DNA of 38,572 nt from Rubrivirga sp. (GTDB lineage Bacteria; Actinomycetota; Actinomycetes; S36-B12), in NCBI GenBank assembly GCA_002729215.1, contig PBTV01000033.1, positions 1 through 38,572 of the forward strand. The letters run 5' to 3'. The notes under the pieces were generated by a model. That model was not told where the DNA came from, did no database searches, and saw nothing but the letters and a program-made list of their open reading frames with translations. The number at the start of each line of letters is the position of its first letter. Position 1 is the first letter of the stretch. This document shows, in pieces, positions 10,351 to 18,704 of this stretch. A program made the position numbers and the translations under genes.

Positions 10351-11472
10351 ATGACCGCGACGGAAACCGGCTCTCGCCTATGGAACATATCGACGAATCC
10401 TTCTACGTCTCCGACGCCGAGCGCTGAGCGAGACGCGATCTTGGCGAATCCTGGATTTGGCAGAAACTTCACCGACAACATGGTCAGAGCCAAGTGGACG
10501 GCCGACAAGGGCTGGCGCGACGCCGAGCTCGTCCCGTACGGACCCTTGCTGCTGGATCCCGCCACCAACTTCATCCACTACGGCCAGGCGATCTTCGAAG
10601 GATTGAAGGCGTACCGGCACGCGGACGGTTCGATCAAGACTTTTCGGCCGTTCAAGAATGCTCAGCGGTTCGCAGCGTCCGCTCGCCGCCTGGCGATGGC
10701 GGAACTTCCCGAGGAATTATTCGTTGCCAGTATCGAAGCGCTGGTCCGGCAGGACCACGAGTGGGTTCCCACTGATGCTGAGAAGACGCTCTATCTTCGA
10801 CCCTTCATGTTCTCGACGGAGATCGGTCTGGGAGTCAAGCCTGCAGACAGTTACGAATACCTGTTGATCGCGTCCCCGGCCGGCGCCTATTGGCCGAAGG
10901 GCCTCAAGCCGGTGAGCGTGTGGTTGTCCGATGACTACGTCCGCGCGGCCCCGGGAGGAACCGGAGAAGCCAAGTGTGCGGGAAACTATGCAGCGTCGTT
11001 GATCGCGCAGGCAGAGGCTTCCCAGCACGGTTGCGATCAGGTCGTATGGTTGGACGCCGCCGAACGCAGGTGGATCGAAGAGATGGGCGGAATGAACCTG
11101 TATTTCGTGTACGGGTCGGGAGACTCCGCACGGTTGGTCACCCCGCGCTTAACCGGTTCGCTGCTACCGGGCATCACTCGTGATTCGCTCTTGACCGTTG
11201 CTGCGGATCTTGGGATGCGTGCTGATGAGGGTCAGATCAGCGTGGAGGACTGGAAGGAGGGCTGCGAGTCCGGCAAGATCACCGAGGTGTTCGCCTGCGG
11301 GACCGCGGCCGTGATCACACCGGTCGGAGAAGTCAAGTCACGGACCCATGGTTCGTGGAGCGTTGCCGATGGCGGCACCGGGCCGGTGACGTCACGCCTA
11401 CGCCAAGAACTACTGGATATCCAGACCGGAGTGATTCCCGACCGCCACAACTGGCTGCACGCGATCTGCTGA
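10351..11472 (+). CDS. ilvE: Branched-chain amino acid aminotransferase
   Basis: IlvE catalyses the last step of Ile, Leu and Val synthesis, moving an amino group from glutamate to the 2-oxo acids with pyridoxal phosphate. At 373 residues it matches the long fold-type IV class common in actinobacteria. Visible features are the N-terminal NMVRAKW segment, IHYGQAIFEGLKAYR, the arginine in LYLRPFMFST, the PLP lysine in GGTGEAKCAGNYAAS (near residue 209), and WIEEMGGMNLYFV. The C-terminal TEVFACGTAAVITPV lies near the phosphate site. The start is fixed by family alignment and by a TAGGTT box six bases upstream. Confidence 0.97.
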   Translation: MTATETGSRLWNISTNPSTSPTPSAERDAILANPGFGRNFTDNMVRAKWTADKGWRDAELVPYGPLLLDPATNFIHYGQAIFEGLKAYRHADGSIKTFRPFKNAQRFAASARRLAMAELPEELFVASIEALVRQDHEWVPTDAEKTLYLRPFMFSTEIGLGVKPADSYEYLLIASPAGAYWPKGLKPVSVWLSDDYVRAAPGGTGEAKCAGNYAASLIAQAEASQHGCDQVVWLDAAERRWIEEMGGMNLYFVYGSGDSARLVTPRLTGSLLPGITRDSLLTVAADLGMRADEGQISVEDWKEGCESGKITEVFACGTAAVITPVGEVKSRTHGSWSVADGGTGPVTSRLRQELLDIQTGVIPDRHNWLHAIC

Positions 11473-11484
11473 TCGAGCCCCGCC

Positions 11485-11775
11485 GTGGAATGGGACTTCG
11501 AGGCCGAGGTGTGGCTGTGGAAGTCCGACGCCGCGTGGCACTTTCTCACGCTTCCTCAGGATGTAGCTGATGAGATCGAAGATATGCCGATGAGTCGGGG
11601 TGGCTTCGGGTCTATCCGCGTAGAAGTCACGATTGGCTCGAGCACCTGGGGAACGTCGATCTTTCCCAGCAAGGAGATGAGTAGTTTCCTCTTGCCGCTG
11701 AAGAAGCCGGTGCGTGTTGCCGAAGGGCTGGGTGTGGGGGACTTGTGTCACGTCCACCTGCGGATCGCCGACTAG
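11485..11775 (+). CDS. DUF1905 family small protein
   Basis: The 96-residue protein begins MEWDFEAEVWLWKSDAAWHF and contains GGFGSIRVEVTIGSSTWGTSIFP, then LLPLKKPVR and GDLCHVHL. This is the compact beta-rich pattern of DUF1905. I know of no established function for the family. The GTG start at 11485 lies 12 bases after the ilvE stop, so it is probably co-transcribed, although no clear ribosome site is visible. It is the last gene before the cimA leader region. Confidence 0.75.
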   Translation: MEWDFEAEVWLWKSDAAWHFLTLPQDVADEIEDMPMSRGGFGSIRVEVTIGSSTWGTSIFPSKEMSSFLLPLKKPVRVAEGLGVGDLCHVHLRIAD

Positions 11776-11914
11776 CCGGGGCGTCGTCGTTCTCCTTCTG
11801 ATCCTCATGGACAGGTGCAGGTTCGAAGGCTCTTGGGCGCAAGGTCAATCACATATTTCCGGAGTTTCAACAACACCACCCGGCACGTTCGCGGGGTGTG
11901 GCAGGATATGCAAC

Positions 11915-11956
11915 GTGTCTAACACAGTCATCACCAGCATCATCATCATTACTTAG
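11915..11956 (+). CDS. cimA leader peptide with an Ile-Ile-Ile-Ile run
   Basis: From GTG 11915 a 13-codon frame encodes MSNTVITSIIIIT and ends in TAG at 11954-11956. Four consecutive isoleucine codons (ATC ATC ATC ATT, 11939-11950) sit just before the stop, with a fifth Ile codon and a Val codon a little earlier. AGGA at 11903-11906 gives a usable ribosome site. The stop codon overlaps the start of a perfect 11-base-pair hairpin, and a U-tailed terminator follows before cimA. The arrangement is that of a classical attenuator sensing charged tRNA-Ile, the end product of the citramalate route. I do not recall this leader being described for cimA; ilvB and leuA leaders are the known cases. Confidence 0.82.
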   Translation: MSNTVITSIIIIT

Positions 11957-11980
11957 CGCGTCGAGTTTTCTCGACGCGCT
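11955..11980 (+). promoter_or_regulatory. Leader hairpin of the cimA attenuator
   Basis: AGCGCGTCGAG (11955-11965) and CTCGACGCGCT (11970-11980) form a perfect 11-base-pair stem with a TTTT loop. Its 5' arm overlaps the leader stop codon, so a ribosome reaching the stop would block it while one stalled at the Ile codons may also reach its edge. It has no U-tail of its own. Confidence 0.8.
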
Positions 11981-12007
11981 GCCCTTCGCCAAGCGAGGGG
12001 CTTTTTT
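11981..12007 (+). terminator. Attenuator terminator before cimA
   Basis: GCCCTTCGC (11981-11989) pairs with GCGAGGGGC (11993-12001) through one G-U pair, with a CAA loop, and is followed by six T residues (12002-12007). It lies 21 bases before the cimA ATG. Confidence 0.85.
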
Positions 12008-12028
12008 GATGGTGGGAGAGAAGGAGAA

Positions 12029-13630
12029 ATGAGTACGTCACCGCTTCCCCAGCGCGACGCGTTTCACGTCTACGACACGACCCTGCGCGATGGTGCCCAG
12101 CGCGAGGGCATCTCGTACTCGGTCGTCGACAAACTCGCGGTGGCGCGACTGCTCGATGACTACGGCGTTGGCTTCATCGAGGGCGGCTGGCCCGGCGCCC
12201 TGCCCAAGGACACCGAATTCTTCGCACGGGCGCAAAGCGAACTGTCGTTGACGTATGCGCAGTTGGTCGCCTTCGGCGCAACCCGCAAGGCGGGGGTGGC
12301 AGTTGCCGAGGATCAGCAGGTGCGGGCCCTGCTGGACTCCGGTGCCCCGGTGATCACCCTTGTGGCGAAGTCCGACGTGTGGCACGTGGAGCAAGCCCTG
12401 AAAACCTCGCTTGATGAGAACGAGTCGATGATCCGAGACACCGTCGATTTCCTCATCGGTGAAGGTCGGCGGGTCTTCGTGGACATGGAGCACTTCTTCG
12501 ACGGGTACAAGCACGACCCCGACTACGGAGTGCGCCTGTTGGTCGCTGCCGCCGAGTCGGGCGCAGATGTCGGGGTCTTGTGCGATACCAACGGCGGAAT
12601 GCTGCCGCTGGGGATTGCCGAGATCGTGGCGGATGTGGCTGTTCGATCCGGCGTTCGGTTGGGGATCCACTGCCAGGACGACACCGCCAGCGCGGTGGCC
12701 AATACGGTAACTGCCGTAGCCTCGGGGGTGACGCACGTGCAATGCACCGCGAACGGATATGGCGAACGCACCGGGAACGCGGATCTGTTCCCCGTCATGG
12801 CGAACCTTCAGCTAAAGATGGGCATTGAATGTCTGCCCGAAGGCAAATTGGGGGAAACCCGGCGCATCTCGCACGCGATCGCAGAAATAGCGAACATCGC
12901 CCCCGACACCCATCAAGCCTATGCCGGTGTCTCGTCGTTCGCCCACAAGGCCGGACTGCACGCGTCAGCGCTCAAGGTGAATCCGGAGCTCTACAACCAC
13001 ATCGACCCCGCCCTCGTCGGTGGAGATCAGCGAGTGCTGGTTACCGAAATGGCGGGTCGGGCCTCGGTGGAGATGAAGAGCAAGGAACTGGGCTACGACA
13101 TCACCGGTGACGCCGAGCGGGTTACCCACATCGTGGAAACGGTCAAGGATCTGGAGTCCAAGGGCTGGACCTTCGAAGCCGCCGACGCATCCTTTGAGTT
13201 GATTCTTATGGGCTCCGACGAGAGTCAATCTCGATTCGAGGTGGAGTCGTGGCGGACAATCGTTGAGCAGGATGCCTCCGGTGACGTGCGCACCGAGGCA
13301 ACCGTGAAGGTCCGCGCCAACGGGGAACGCATGATCAGCACTGCTGAAGGCAATGGACCGGTGAATGCCCTGGACAAGGCGTTGCGCTCCGCCGTGACAT
13401 CCCTGCATCCGAAACTTGAGCCACTCGAGCTCATCGACTACAAGGTCCGCATCCTCGAGAAGAGCGACGCCGACACCTCCGGTACCGCGAGTGTGACCCG
13501 TGTTCTCGTGTCGACCTCCGACGGAAAGCGGGAGTGGACCACGCTCGGGGTGCACGAGAACGTCATCGCGGCCTCGTGGCGGGCGCTCGAAGATGCGTTG
13601 ACATACGGCTTGATGCGCTCGCAGGCGTGA
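12029..13630 (+). CDS. cimA: (R)-citramalate synthase
   Basis: CimA condenses pyruvate with acetyl-CoA to citramalate, giving a threonine-independent route to 2-oxobutyrate and isoleucine; LeuB and LeuCD carry out the following steps. The 533-residue protein has the HMG-CoA-lyase-like barrel with YDTTLRDGAQREG near residue 15, GGWPG, DTNGG and GIHCQDDTASA with the metal-binding residues. HKAGLHASA follows, and then a C-terminal regulatory domain of the LeuA type. Length and the GGWPGA motif fit the CimA group better than LeuA or homocitrate synthase. The ATG is preceded by AAGGAG (12021-12026), one of the few strong ribosome sites here, as needed when a leader peptide and terminator lie upstream. 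The Ile-rich leader suggests repression by isoleucine. Confidence 0.93.
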   Translation: MSTSPLPQRDAFHVYDTTLRDGAQREGISYSVVDKLAVARLLDDYGVGFIEGGWPGALPKDTEFFARAQSELSLTYAQLVAFGATRKAGVAVAEDQQVRALLDSGAPVITLVAKSDVWHVEQALKTSLDENESMIRDTVDFLIGEGRRVFVDMEHFFDGYKHDPDYGVRLLVAAAESGADVGVLCDTNGGMLPLGIAEIVADVAVRSGVRLGIHCQDDTASAVANTVTAVASGVTHVQCTANGYGERTGNADLFPVMANLQLKMGIECLPEGKLGETRRISHAIAEIANIAPDTHQAYAGVSSFAHKAGLHASALKVNPELYNHIDPALVGGDQRVLVTEMAGRASVEMKSKELGYDITGDAERVTHIVETVKDLESKGWTFEAADASFELILMGSDESQSRFEVESWRTIVEQDASGDVRTEATVKVRANGERMISTAEGNGPVNALDKALRSAVTSLHPKLEPLELIDYKVRILEKSDADTSGTASVTRVLVSTSDGKREWTTLGVHENVIAASWRALEDALTYGLMRSQA

Positions 13631-13644
13631 CGTCCCTTCGTCAT

Positions 13645-13650
13645 TAGGGT
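13645..13650 (+). promoter_or_regulatory. -10 element of the FAH-family gene (leaderless start)
   Basis: TAGGGT ends six bases before GTG 13657, with no ribosome site in the 26-base gap after cimA. Confidence 0.55.
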
Positions 13651-13656
13651 GGGGCG

Positions 13657-14451
13657 GTGCTGATCTGCCGCTTCGCCGTCGGCGAGGACATCTGGTTCGG
13701 AGCTGTCGACGGTCTCGACGATGACGATCAGGTGACGGACGAGTCAATCGTCGCGCCCATCGAGGGCCACCCCTTCGTAGATATCCGCCCCGAGGGAAGC
13801 GTGATGAAGTTGGCGGACGTCCGACTCTTGGCACCGGTAATCCCATCCAAGATCGTCTGCGTCGGGAAGAACTACGGTGAACACGCTGCCGAGATGGAAA
13901 GCCAAGTCCCCGATCAGCCGCTGTTGTTTCTGAAGCCGAGCACCGCGGTGATCGGATCGGGAGACCCAATCGACCTGCCGTGGCAATCCGAACGGGTGGA
14001 GCACGAAGGGGAGTTGGCCATCGTCATCGGCCGAATGTGCAAGGACATTCCCGTTGATCGGGTCGACGAGGTTGTTTTCGGATACACGTGCGCCAATGAC
14101 GTGACCGCGCGAGATGTGCAGAAGTCCGATGGACAGTGGGCTCGGGCTAAAGGATTCGACACCTTCTGCCCGCTGGGCCCATGGATTCAAACCGAACTCT
14201 CTCCCGTTGATGCGGACATCACGGTGCGTGTGAATGGGGAGCAGCGTCAACATGGGGGCATCGACGCGATGGTGCATGACGTACCGGCAGTGGTGTCCTA
14301 CGTAAGTTCGTGCATGACGCTGCTTCCAGGTGACGTCATCTTGACGGGAACACCCGAAGGCGTCGGCCCGCTCGCCGATGGAGACTCCGTCAGTGTCGGT
14401 ATCTCGGGAATCGGAACGTTGACGAACCCGGTGAGGAGTGCTGCCCCGTGA
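13657..14451 (+). CDS. Fumarylacetoacetate hydrolase family protein
   Basis: The 264-residue protein has a short N-terminal part and then the FAH fold: IVCVGKNYGEHAAEM near residue 68, the metal ligands in VEHEGELAIVIG, CANDVTARDVQ, GFDTFCPLGPW, and the C-terminal LLPGDVILTGTPEGVGPL. Members cleave or decarboxylate 2-oxo acids such as acylpyruvates, oxaloacetate or homoprotocatechuate intermediates; the substrate cannot be told from sequence. An FAH gene directly before gltX is common in actinobacteria. The start is set by the TAGGGT box six bases upstream, and the stop overlaps gltX by four bases (GTGA), so the two are coupled. Confidence 0.88.
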   Translation: MLICRFAVGEDIWFGAVDGLDDDDQVTDESIVAPIEGHPFVDIRPEGSVMKLADVRLLAPVIPSKIVCVGKNYGEHAAEMESQVPDQPLLFLKPSTAVIGSGDPIDLPWQSERVEHEGELAIVIGRMCKDIPVDRVDEVVFGYTCANDVTARDVQKSDGQWARAKGFDTFCPLGPWIQTELSPVDADITVRVNGEQRQHGGIDAMVHDVPAVVSYVSSCMTLLPGDVILTGTPEGVGPLADGDSVSVGISGIGTLTNPVRSAAP

Positions 14452-15917
14452 GCGATGTTCGTGTTCGCTTCTGCCCATCGCCCACGGGCAATCCACATGT
14501 GGGTTTGATCCGAACCGCCCTGTTCAACTGGGCGTTCGCAAGACACACCCAAGGCACCTTCGTCTTTCGCATCGAGGACACGGACGCATCGCGAGACAGC
14601 GAGGAGTCCTACCGAGCACTCGTCGATTCGCTGCAGTGGCTCGGACTCGATTGGGATGAAGGACCGGAAGTGGGAGGTCCCTTCGGCCCCTACCGACAAT
14701 CCGAGCGACGGGCGGACTACGACGCGATGGTGGACGCCCTCGTTGCGGGTGGACACGCGTACGAATGCTTCTGCTCCACCGAAGAGCTGGACGCACGACG
14801 CCAGCAGGCGATGGCTGAGAAGCGCGCCCCTGGCTACGACGGGCACTGTCGAGACCTGAGCGATCAGGCCCGGTCTGCCTATCGCGCCGAAGATCGTGCC
14901 CCGGTGGTCCGGTTTCGCATGCCCGATCGGGACTGCACGTGGAATGACCTCATTCGCGGTGAGATCACGTTCGCAGCCGGGCAGATCCCTGACTTTGTTC
15001 TTCAGCGTGCCAATGGGGAGCCGCTCTACACGCTGGTGAACCCCACCGATGATGCCGCCATGAAGATCACGCATGTGCTGCGCGGCGAAGATCTGTTGTC
15101 ATCGACTCCCCGACAAATCGCCCTGTACGAAGCCATGATCGACCTCGGGGTGTTCGACGGACCGGTGCCGCAGTTCGGCCACCTGCCCTATGTGATGGGC
15201 GAGGGCAACAAGAAGCTATCCAAGCGCGACCCGGAGTCGTCGTTGCAGATGTATCGCGACCGGGGATACCTGCCCGAGGCGTTGACCAACTACCTCGCGC
15301 TGTTGGGGTGGTCTCCGGGGGGCGATGTCGAGTTCTTCAGCAAAGAGCAGATGGCTCAGTCCTTCTCGCTCGAGCGCGTCAATCCCAATCCGGCACGCTT
15401 TGATGTGAAGAAGTGCACGGCCATCAACGGCGATTGGATTCGGCACCTGGCCATCGACGACCTCGTGGAGCGCCTGGTGCCGTACCTGCAGCGCGATGGA
15501 GTCATCGGCTCAACACCGTCCGCTGAGGACATGAATCTGGTCCGCGCCGTGGTGCCACTGATCTCGGAACGATTGGAAACCCTCGGGCAGGCCAGCGCCA
15601 TGGTGGGCTTCCTCTTCACAGACGACATCGCTATCGATGCCGGCGATGCCGAGAAGATCATGGGAGACCAGGCCGATGACGTTCTCCGGGAGGCCGAGGC
15701 GGCCCTGGCTGGACTCGATGAGTGGACCACGGAGGCGATCGAGCGTGCCTTGCGGGCAACGCTGATCGAGGAACGTGGATTGAAGCCGAAGGTGGCGTTC
15801 GGGCCAGTCCGCCTGGCTATCACCGGACGTCGGGTGTCGCCGCCACTATTCGAATCGATGGAATTGCTGGGCGCCGATCGCTCGCTCTCCCGGATTCGGT
15901 CGCTCCACGCGTCATGA
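14448..15917 (+). CDS. gltX: Glutamyl-tRNA synthetase
   Basis: GltX is the class I synthetase that charges tRNA-Glu and, in bacteria without a glutaminyl synthetase, also mischarges tRNA-Gln for later amidation. The 489-residue protein has the HIGH-equivalent PSPTGNPHVGL near residue 11, FRIEDTD, GPYRQSER, VLRGEDLL and the KMSKS-equivalent KKLSKRD near residue 255. The helical anticodon domain follows. Tidy features of the discriminating type are not assessable by eye. GTG 14448 overlaps the previous gene. Genes for tRNA-Gln and tRNA-Glu follow immediately, which fits a non-discriminating enzyme but does not prove it. Confidence 0.97.
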   Translation: MSDVRVRFCPSPTGNPHVGLIRTALFNWAFARHTQGTFVFRIEDTDASRDSEESYRALVDSLQWLGLDWDEGPEVGGPFGPYRQSERRADYDAMVDALVAGGHAYECFCSTEELDARRQQAMAEKRAPGYDGHCRDLSDQARSAYRAEDRAPVVRFRMPDRDCTWNDLIRGEITFAAGQIPDFVLQRANGEPLYTLVNPTDDAAMKITHVLRGEDLLSSTPRQIALYEAMIDLGVFDGPVPQFGHLPYVMGEGNKKLSKRDPESSLQMYRDRGYLPEALTNYLALLGWSPGGDVEFFSKEQMAQSFSLERVNPNPARFDVKKCTAINGDWIRHLAIDDLVERLVPYLQRDGVIGSTPSAEDMNLVRAVVPLISERLETLGQASAMVGFLFTDDIAIDAGDAEKIMGDQADDVLREAEAALAGLDEWTTEAIERALRATLIEERGLKPKVAFGPVRLAITGRRVSPPLFESMELLGADRSLSRIRSLHAS

Positions 15918-15936
15918 TTACACTAATGCGGTCTCG

Positions 15937-16008
15937 TGGGGTATGGGGTAATTGGCAGCCCGACTGGTTCTGGCCCAGTTAGTCTAGGTTCGAGTCCTGG
16001 TACCCCAG
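15937..16008 (+). tRNA. tRNA-Gln (anticodon CUG)
   Basis: A 72-base cloverleaf: acceptor TGGGGTA (15937-15943) pairs with TACCCCA (16001-16007), discriminator G at 16008. The anticodon stem ACTGG/CCAGT encloses loop TTCTGGC with anticodon CTG at 15970-15972, and the T loop has GGTTCGAGTCC. CCA is not encoded. A -10-like TACACT (15919-15924) overlaps the region just after the gltX stop. Confidence 0.95.
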
Positions 16009-16029
16009 CGATGAGCGTTTGCTCGGCAC

Positions 16030-16102
16030 GGCCCCGTTGTGTAGCGGCCTAGCACGCCGCCCTCTCAAGGCGGTAGCGCGGGTTCGAATCCCGTCGGGGC
16101 TA
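16030..16102 (+). tRNA. tRNA-Glu (anticodon CUC)
   Basis: A 73-base cloverleaf: acceptor GGCCCCG (16030-16036) pairs with CGGGGCT (16095-16101) with a terminal G-U pair, discriminator A at 16102. The anticodon stem CCGCC/GGCGG holds loop CTCTCAA with anticodon CTC at 16064-16066, and the T arm is GCGGGTTCGAATCCCGT. It lies 21 bases after tRNA-Gln and probably shares its transcript. Confidence 0.95.
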
Positions 16103-16103
16103 C

Positions 16104-16137
16104 AAGGGCCCTCCCGCAGGGGAGGGCCCTTTCTTTT
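16104..16137 (+). terminator. Rho-independent terminator after the tRNA pair
   Basis: GGGCCCTCCC (16106-16115) and GGGAGGGCCC (16120-16129) form a perfect ten-base-pair stem with a GCAG loop, followed by TTTCTTTT. Confidence 0.92.
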
Positions 16138-16206
16138 CCTCCGTAGACTGCTGCCTCCAGGAGGTTGCGTTCCGAAGTTGACGCACGAGGTGACATGGAG
16201 GAATCA

Positions 16207-17607
16207 GTGGGTCGCACTCTGGCCGAGAAGGTGTGGCACAACCACGTCGTCAGGTCTGCCGAAGGTGAACCGGATCTGCTGTACATCGATCTGCATCTGG
16301 TGCACGAGGTGACCAGCCCTCAAGCCTTCGACGGTCTTCGAGGTGCCGACCGACCGGTGCGTCGTCCGGATCTCACGGTGGCCACGGAAGATCACAACAT
16401 TCCGACCATCGATGTGGACAAGCCGATCGCCGATCCGGTGTCGCGAGCGCAAGTCGAAGCGCTGCGAACGAACTGCGCAGAGTTCGGTGTCCCGTTGTAT
16501 TCGCTCGGGAACGTCGAGCAGGGCATTGTGCACGTCGTTGGTCCTCAGATGGGGTTGACGCAACCGGGCATGACAATCGTGTGCGGGGATTCCCACACCA
16601 GCACGCATGGAGCCTTCGGTGCCCTGGCATTCGGCATTGGAACCAGCGAGGTTGAGCACGTTCTCGCGACTCAGACCCTGCCGTTGAAGCCTTTCAAGAC
16701 GATGGCGATCAACGTGGAGGGCGACCTGCCCGAGGGGGTGTCGGCAAAGGACATCATCTTGGCTGTGATTGCGAAGATCGGGACCGGTGGCGGGCAGGGT
16801 TACGTTCTGGAGTATCGCGGTTCGGCGATTCGCGGCTTGTCGATGGAAGGACGCATGACGGTCTGCAATATGTCGATCGAAGCAGGTGCGCGGGCCGGCA
16901 TGATCGCCCCGGATCAAACAACATTCGACTACGTCCAAGGCCGTGAGAAGGCGCCCAACGGACAGGAGTGGGACGACGCGGTCGCGTACTGGAAGACCCT
17001 CTTCACCGACGACGATGCCGAGTTCGATGCAGTCGTCGATATTGACGCATCCACACTCACGCCCTTCGTCACGTGGGGCACCAACCCGGGGCAGGGTCTT
17101 CCGCTGTCGGCGTCGGTGCCGTCGCCGGATGACGCCACCGATGATGTCGATCGGGTGGCGATCGAACGCGCCCTGGAGTACATGGATCTCACCCCCGGCA
17201 CACCGCTGCGGGACGTCGCCGTCGACACGGTGTTCATCGGGTCGTGCACCAACGGTCGCATCGAGGATCTGCGGGTTGCCGCGGACATCCTTCAAGGCCG
17301 TAAGGTCAAAGAGGGAATGCGCCTGATGGTTGTGCCGGGCTCAGCTCGGGTTCGTCTGCAGGCGGAATCTGAGGGCTTGGACCAGGTGTTCTTGGAGGCC
17401 GGTGGTGAATGGCGCGGAGCCGGGTGCTCGATGTGCCTGGGAATGAACCCAGACAAGCTCACGCCCGGCGAGCGAAGCGCGTCTACGTCCAACAGAAACT
17501 TCGAGGGACGACAGGGCCCCGGAGGGCGAACACACCTGGTTTCTCCGGCGGTTGCCGCGTCGACCGCAGTGACCGGGCACCTGTCGTCACCCGCGGATCT
17601 GGCGTAG
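16207..17607 (+). CDS. leuC: 3-isopropylmalate dehydratase large subunit
   Basis: LeuC with LeuD isomerises 2-isopropylmalate to 3-isopropylmalate through a [4Fe-4S] cluster; the same complex can act on citramalate from CimA. The 466-residue protein shows [41 protein letters not shown], and the cluster cysteines in IGSCTNGR and [11 protein letters not shown], with [10 protein letters not shown] near the end. GTG 16207 gives the usual length and follows GGAGG at 16197-16201; an open frame extends to 16165. No leader peptide or terminator switch is seen upstream. LeuD follows 14 bases later. Confidence 0.96.
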   Translation: MGRTLAEKVWHNHVVRSAEGEPDLLYIDLHLVHEVTSPQAFDGLRGADRPVRRPDLTVATEDHNIPTIDVDKPIADPVSRAQVEALRTNCAEFGVPLYSLGNVEQGIVHVVGPQMGLTQPGMTIVCGDSHTSTHGAFGALAFGIGTSEVEHVLATQTLPLKPFKTMAINVEGDLPEGVSAKDIILAVIAKIGTGGGQGYVLEYRGSAIRGLSMEGRMTVCNMSIEAGARAGMIAPDQTTFDYVQGREKAPNGQEWDDAVAYWKTLFTDDDAEFDAVVDIDASTLTPFVTWGTNPGQGLPLSASVPSPDDATDDVDRVAIERALEYMDLTPGTPLRDVAVDTVFIGSCTNGRIEDLRVAADILQGRKVKEGMRLMVVPGSARVRLQAESEGLDQVFLEAGGEWRGAGCSMCLGMNPDKLTPGERSASTSNRNFEGRQGPGGRTHLVSPAVAASTAVTGHLSSPADLA

Positions 17608-17621
17608 GCGAGGAGCGCATC

Positions 17622-18209
17622 ATGGAACCCTTCATTCGGCATACCGGAACGGCCGCACCCTTGCGCCGGAGCAATGTCGATACCGATCAGATCATCCCGG
17701 CGGAGTACCTCAAACGCATTACCCGTGATGGATTCGAGGACGGTCTCTTCTCCGCGTGGCGCAAGGACCCCGACTTTGTCTTGAATCGACCCGAATATCA
17801 GGGGGTCAGCATCCTGGTTGCCGGTCCCGACTTCGGTACCGGCTCCTCCCGGGAACACGCGGTGTGGGCCCTGCAGAACTACGGATTCTGTGTTGTCTTG
17901 TCCTCTCGCTTCGCCGACATCTTCCGAGGAAACTCAGGCAAGGGCGGACTCTTGACCGCCCAGGTGGCCCAGAGCGTGATCGAAGAATTATGGACTCTTA
18001 TCGAAGCGGATCCTTCCCTTCAGGTCACGGTCGATCTTGACGCACGGACGGTCCGCGCCGGTGATCTGACGGCGGACTTTGAGGTCGATGACTACGTTCG
18101 GTGGCGTCTGCTGGAAGGGCTGGACGATATCGGCATCACGCTGCAGCACTCCGATGCCATCTCTGAGTTCGAGGAGCGCCGACCGAGTTTCGCACCGCTC
18201 ACTCAATAG
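17622..18209 (+). CDS. leuD: 3-isopropylmalate dehydratase small subunit
   Basis: LeuD supplies the swivelling substrate-recognition domain of the dehydratase. The 195-residue protein has [37 protein letters not shown] and the [15 protein letters not shown] segment characteristic of the family. The ATG follows AGGAG by six bases, and leuC ends 14 bases upstream, so the subunits are made from one message. A GC-rich imperfect hairpin region follows the stop but has no U-tail. Confidence 0.97.
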   Translation: MEPFIRHTGTAAPLRRSNVDTDQIIPAEYLKRITRDGFEDGLFSAWRKDPDFVLNRPEYQGVSILVAGPDFGTGSSREHAVWALQNYGFCVVLSSRFADIFRGNSGKGGLLTAQVAQSVIEELWTLIEADPSLQVTVDLDARTVRAGDLTADFEVDDYVRWRLLEGLDDIGITLQHSDAISEFEERRPSFAPLTQ

Positions 18210-18344
18210 CTGCGTGTGACGAAGATCCTGTGCCGCGCCGCGGAGCTGTACGGTGCGGCGACGGCCTGCAGGCTCTGAAGACGCTTACGTTCACTCCGGT
18301 GGCTGACCGGTCACATCCCAGCGCCCTTTGGAGGGGTACCACTC

Positions 18345-18695
18345 GTGAACAAGGCAGATTTGATCGACAACGTGGCAGAGCGTCTCGGCCATAGCAAAAA
18401 GGACGTCACCGACATTGTGGATGCGTTTCTACTCGAGACGAAGAAGGCCGTTGCGAAGGGCGAAAAGGTGGCCGTGGCGGGCTTCGGAGTATTCGAGTCC
18501 ACAGCACGCAAGGCTCGTATGGGCCGCAATCCGCGTACCGGCGATGCCGTGAAGATCAAGGCCACGAAGCTGCCGAAGTTCCGTCCGGGTGCAGAGTTCA
18601 AGGGCGTCGTTTCCGGCGACAAGAAGCTTGTGGAACCGGCCGCGAAGAAGACAACCGCGAAGAAGGCGAGTAAGCCGGCCGCGAAGAAGCGCTAG
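18345..18695 (+). CDS. hup: HU-family nucleoid DNA-binding protein with a lysine-alanine tail
   Basis: The 116-residue protein has a complete HU core in residues 1 to about 90: MNKADLIDNVAERLGHSKKD, then AVAGFGVFES, the DNA-contacting arm RKARMGRNPRTGDAVKIKA and PKFRPGAEFK. It ends in a short basic tail with repeated AAKK/AKKA units (about residues 98-116). Actinobacterial HU proteins often carry such histone-H1-like tails, much longer in mycobacteria; this one is short. HU bends and compacts DNA. GTG 18345 follows GGAGGGG by about ten bases. The gene has its own 135-base upstream region, including a CCGGT-5-ACCGG inverted repeat near 18296, and ends at a strong terminator. Confidence 0.95.
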   Translation: MNKADLIDNVAERLGHSKKDVTDIVDAFLLETKKAVAKGEKVAVAGFGVFESTARKARMGRNPRTGDAVKIKATKLPKFRPGAEFKGVVSGDKKLVEPAAKKTTAKKASKPAAKKR

Positions 18696-18704
18696 TCGGC
18701 TTCA

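Noticed and set aside
11776-11812. A run of Val and Leu/Ile codons (VVVLLLIL) after the DUF1905 stop, resembling another leader peptide
   Set aside because: No ATG, GTG or TTG start lies close upstream in that frame and no hairpin or terminator follows; the true leader is at 11915-11956.
16204-17295. A 363-codon minus-strand frame opposite leuC
   Set aside because: It is a codon-phase shadow of leuC with no family motif; similar long antisense frames opposite ilvB, recG, smc and cimA were rejected for the same reason.
18210-18344. GC-rich inverted repeats between leuD and hup as a terminator
   Set aside because: Pairing is imperfect and no T-run follows; the region may simply hold the hup promoter.
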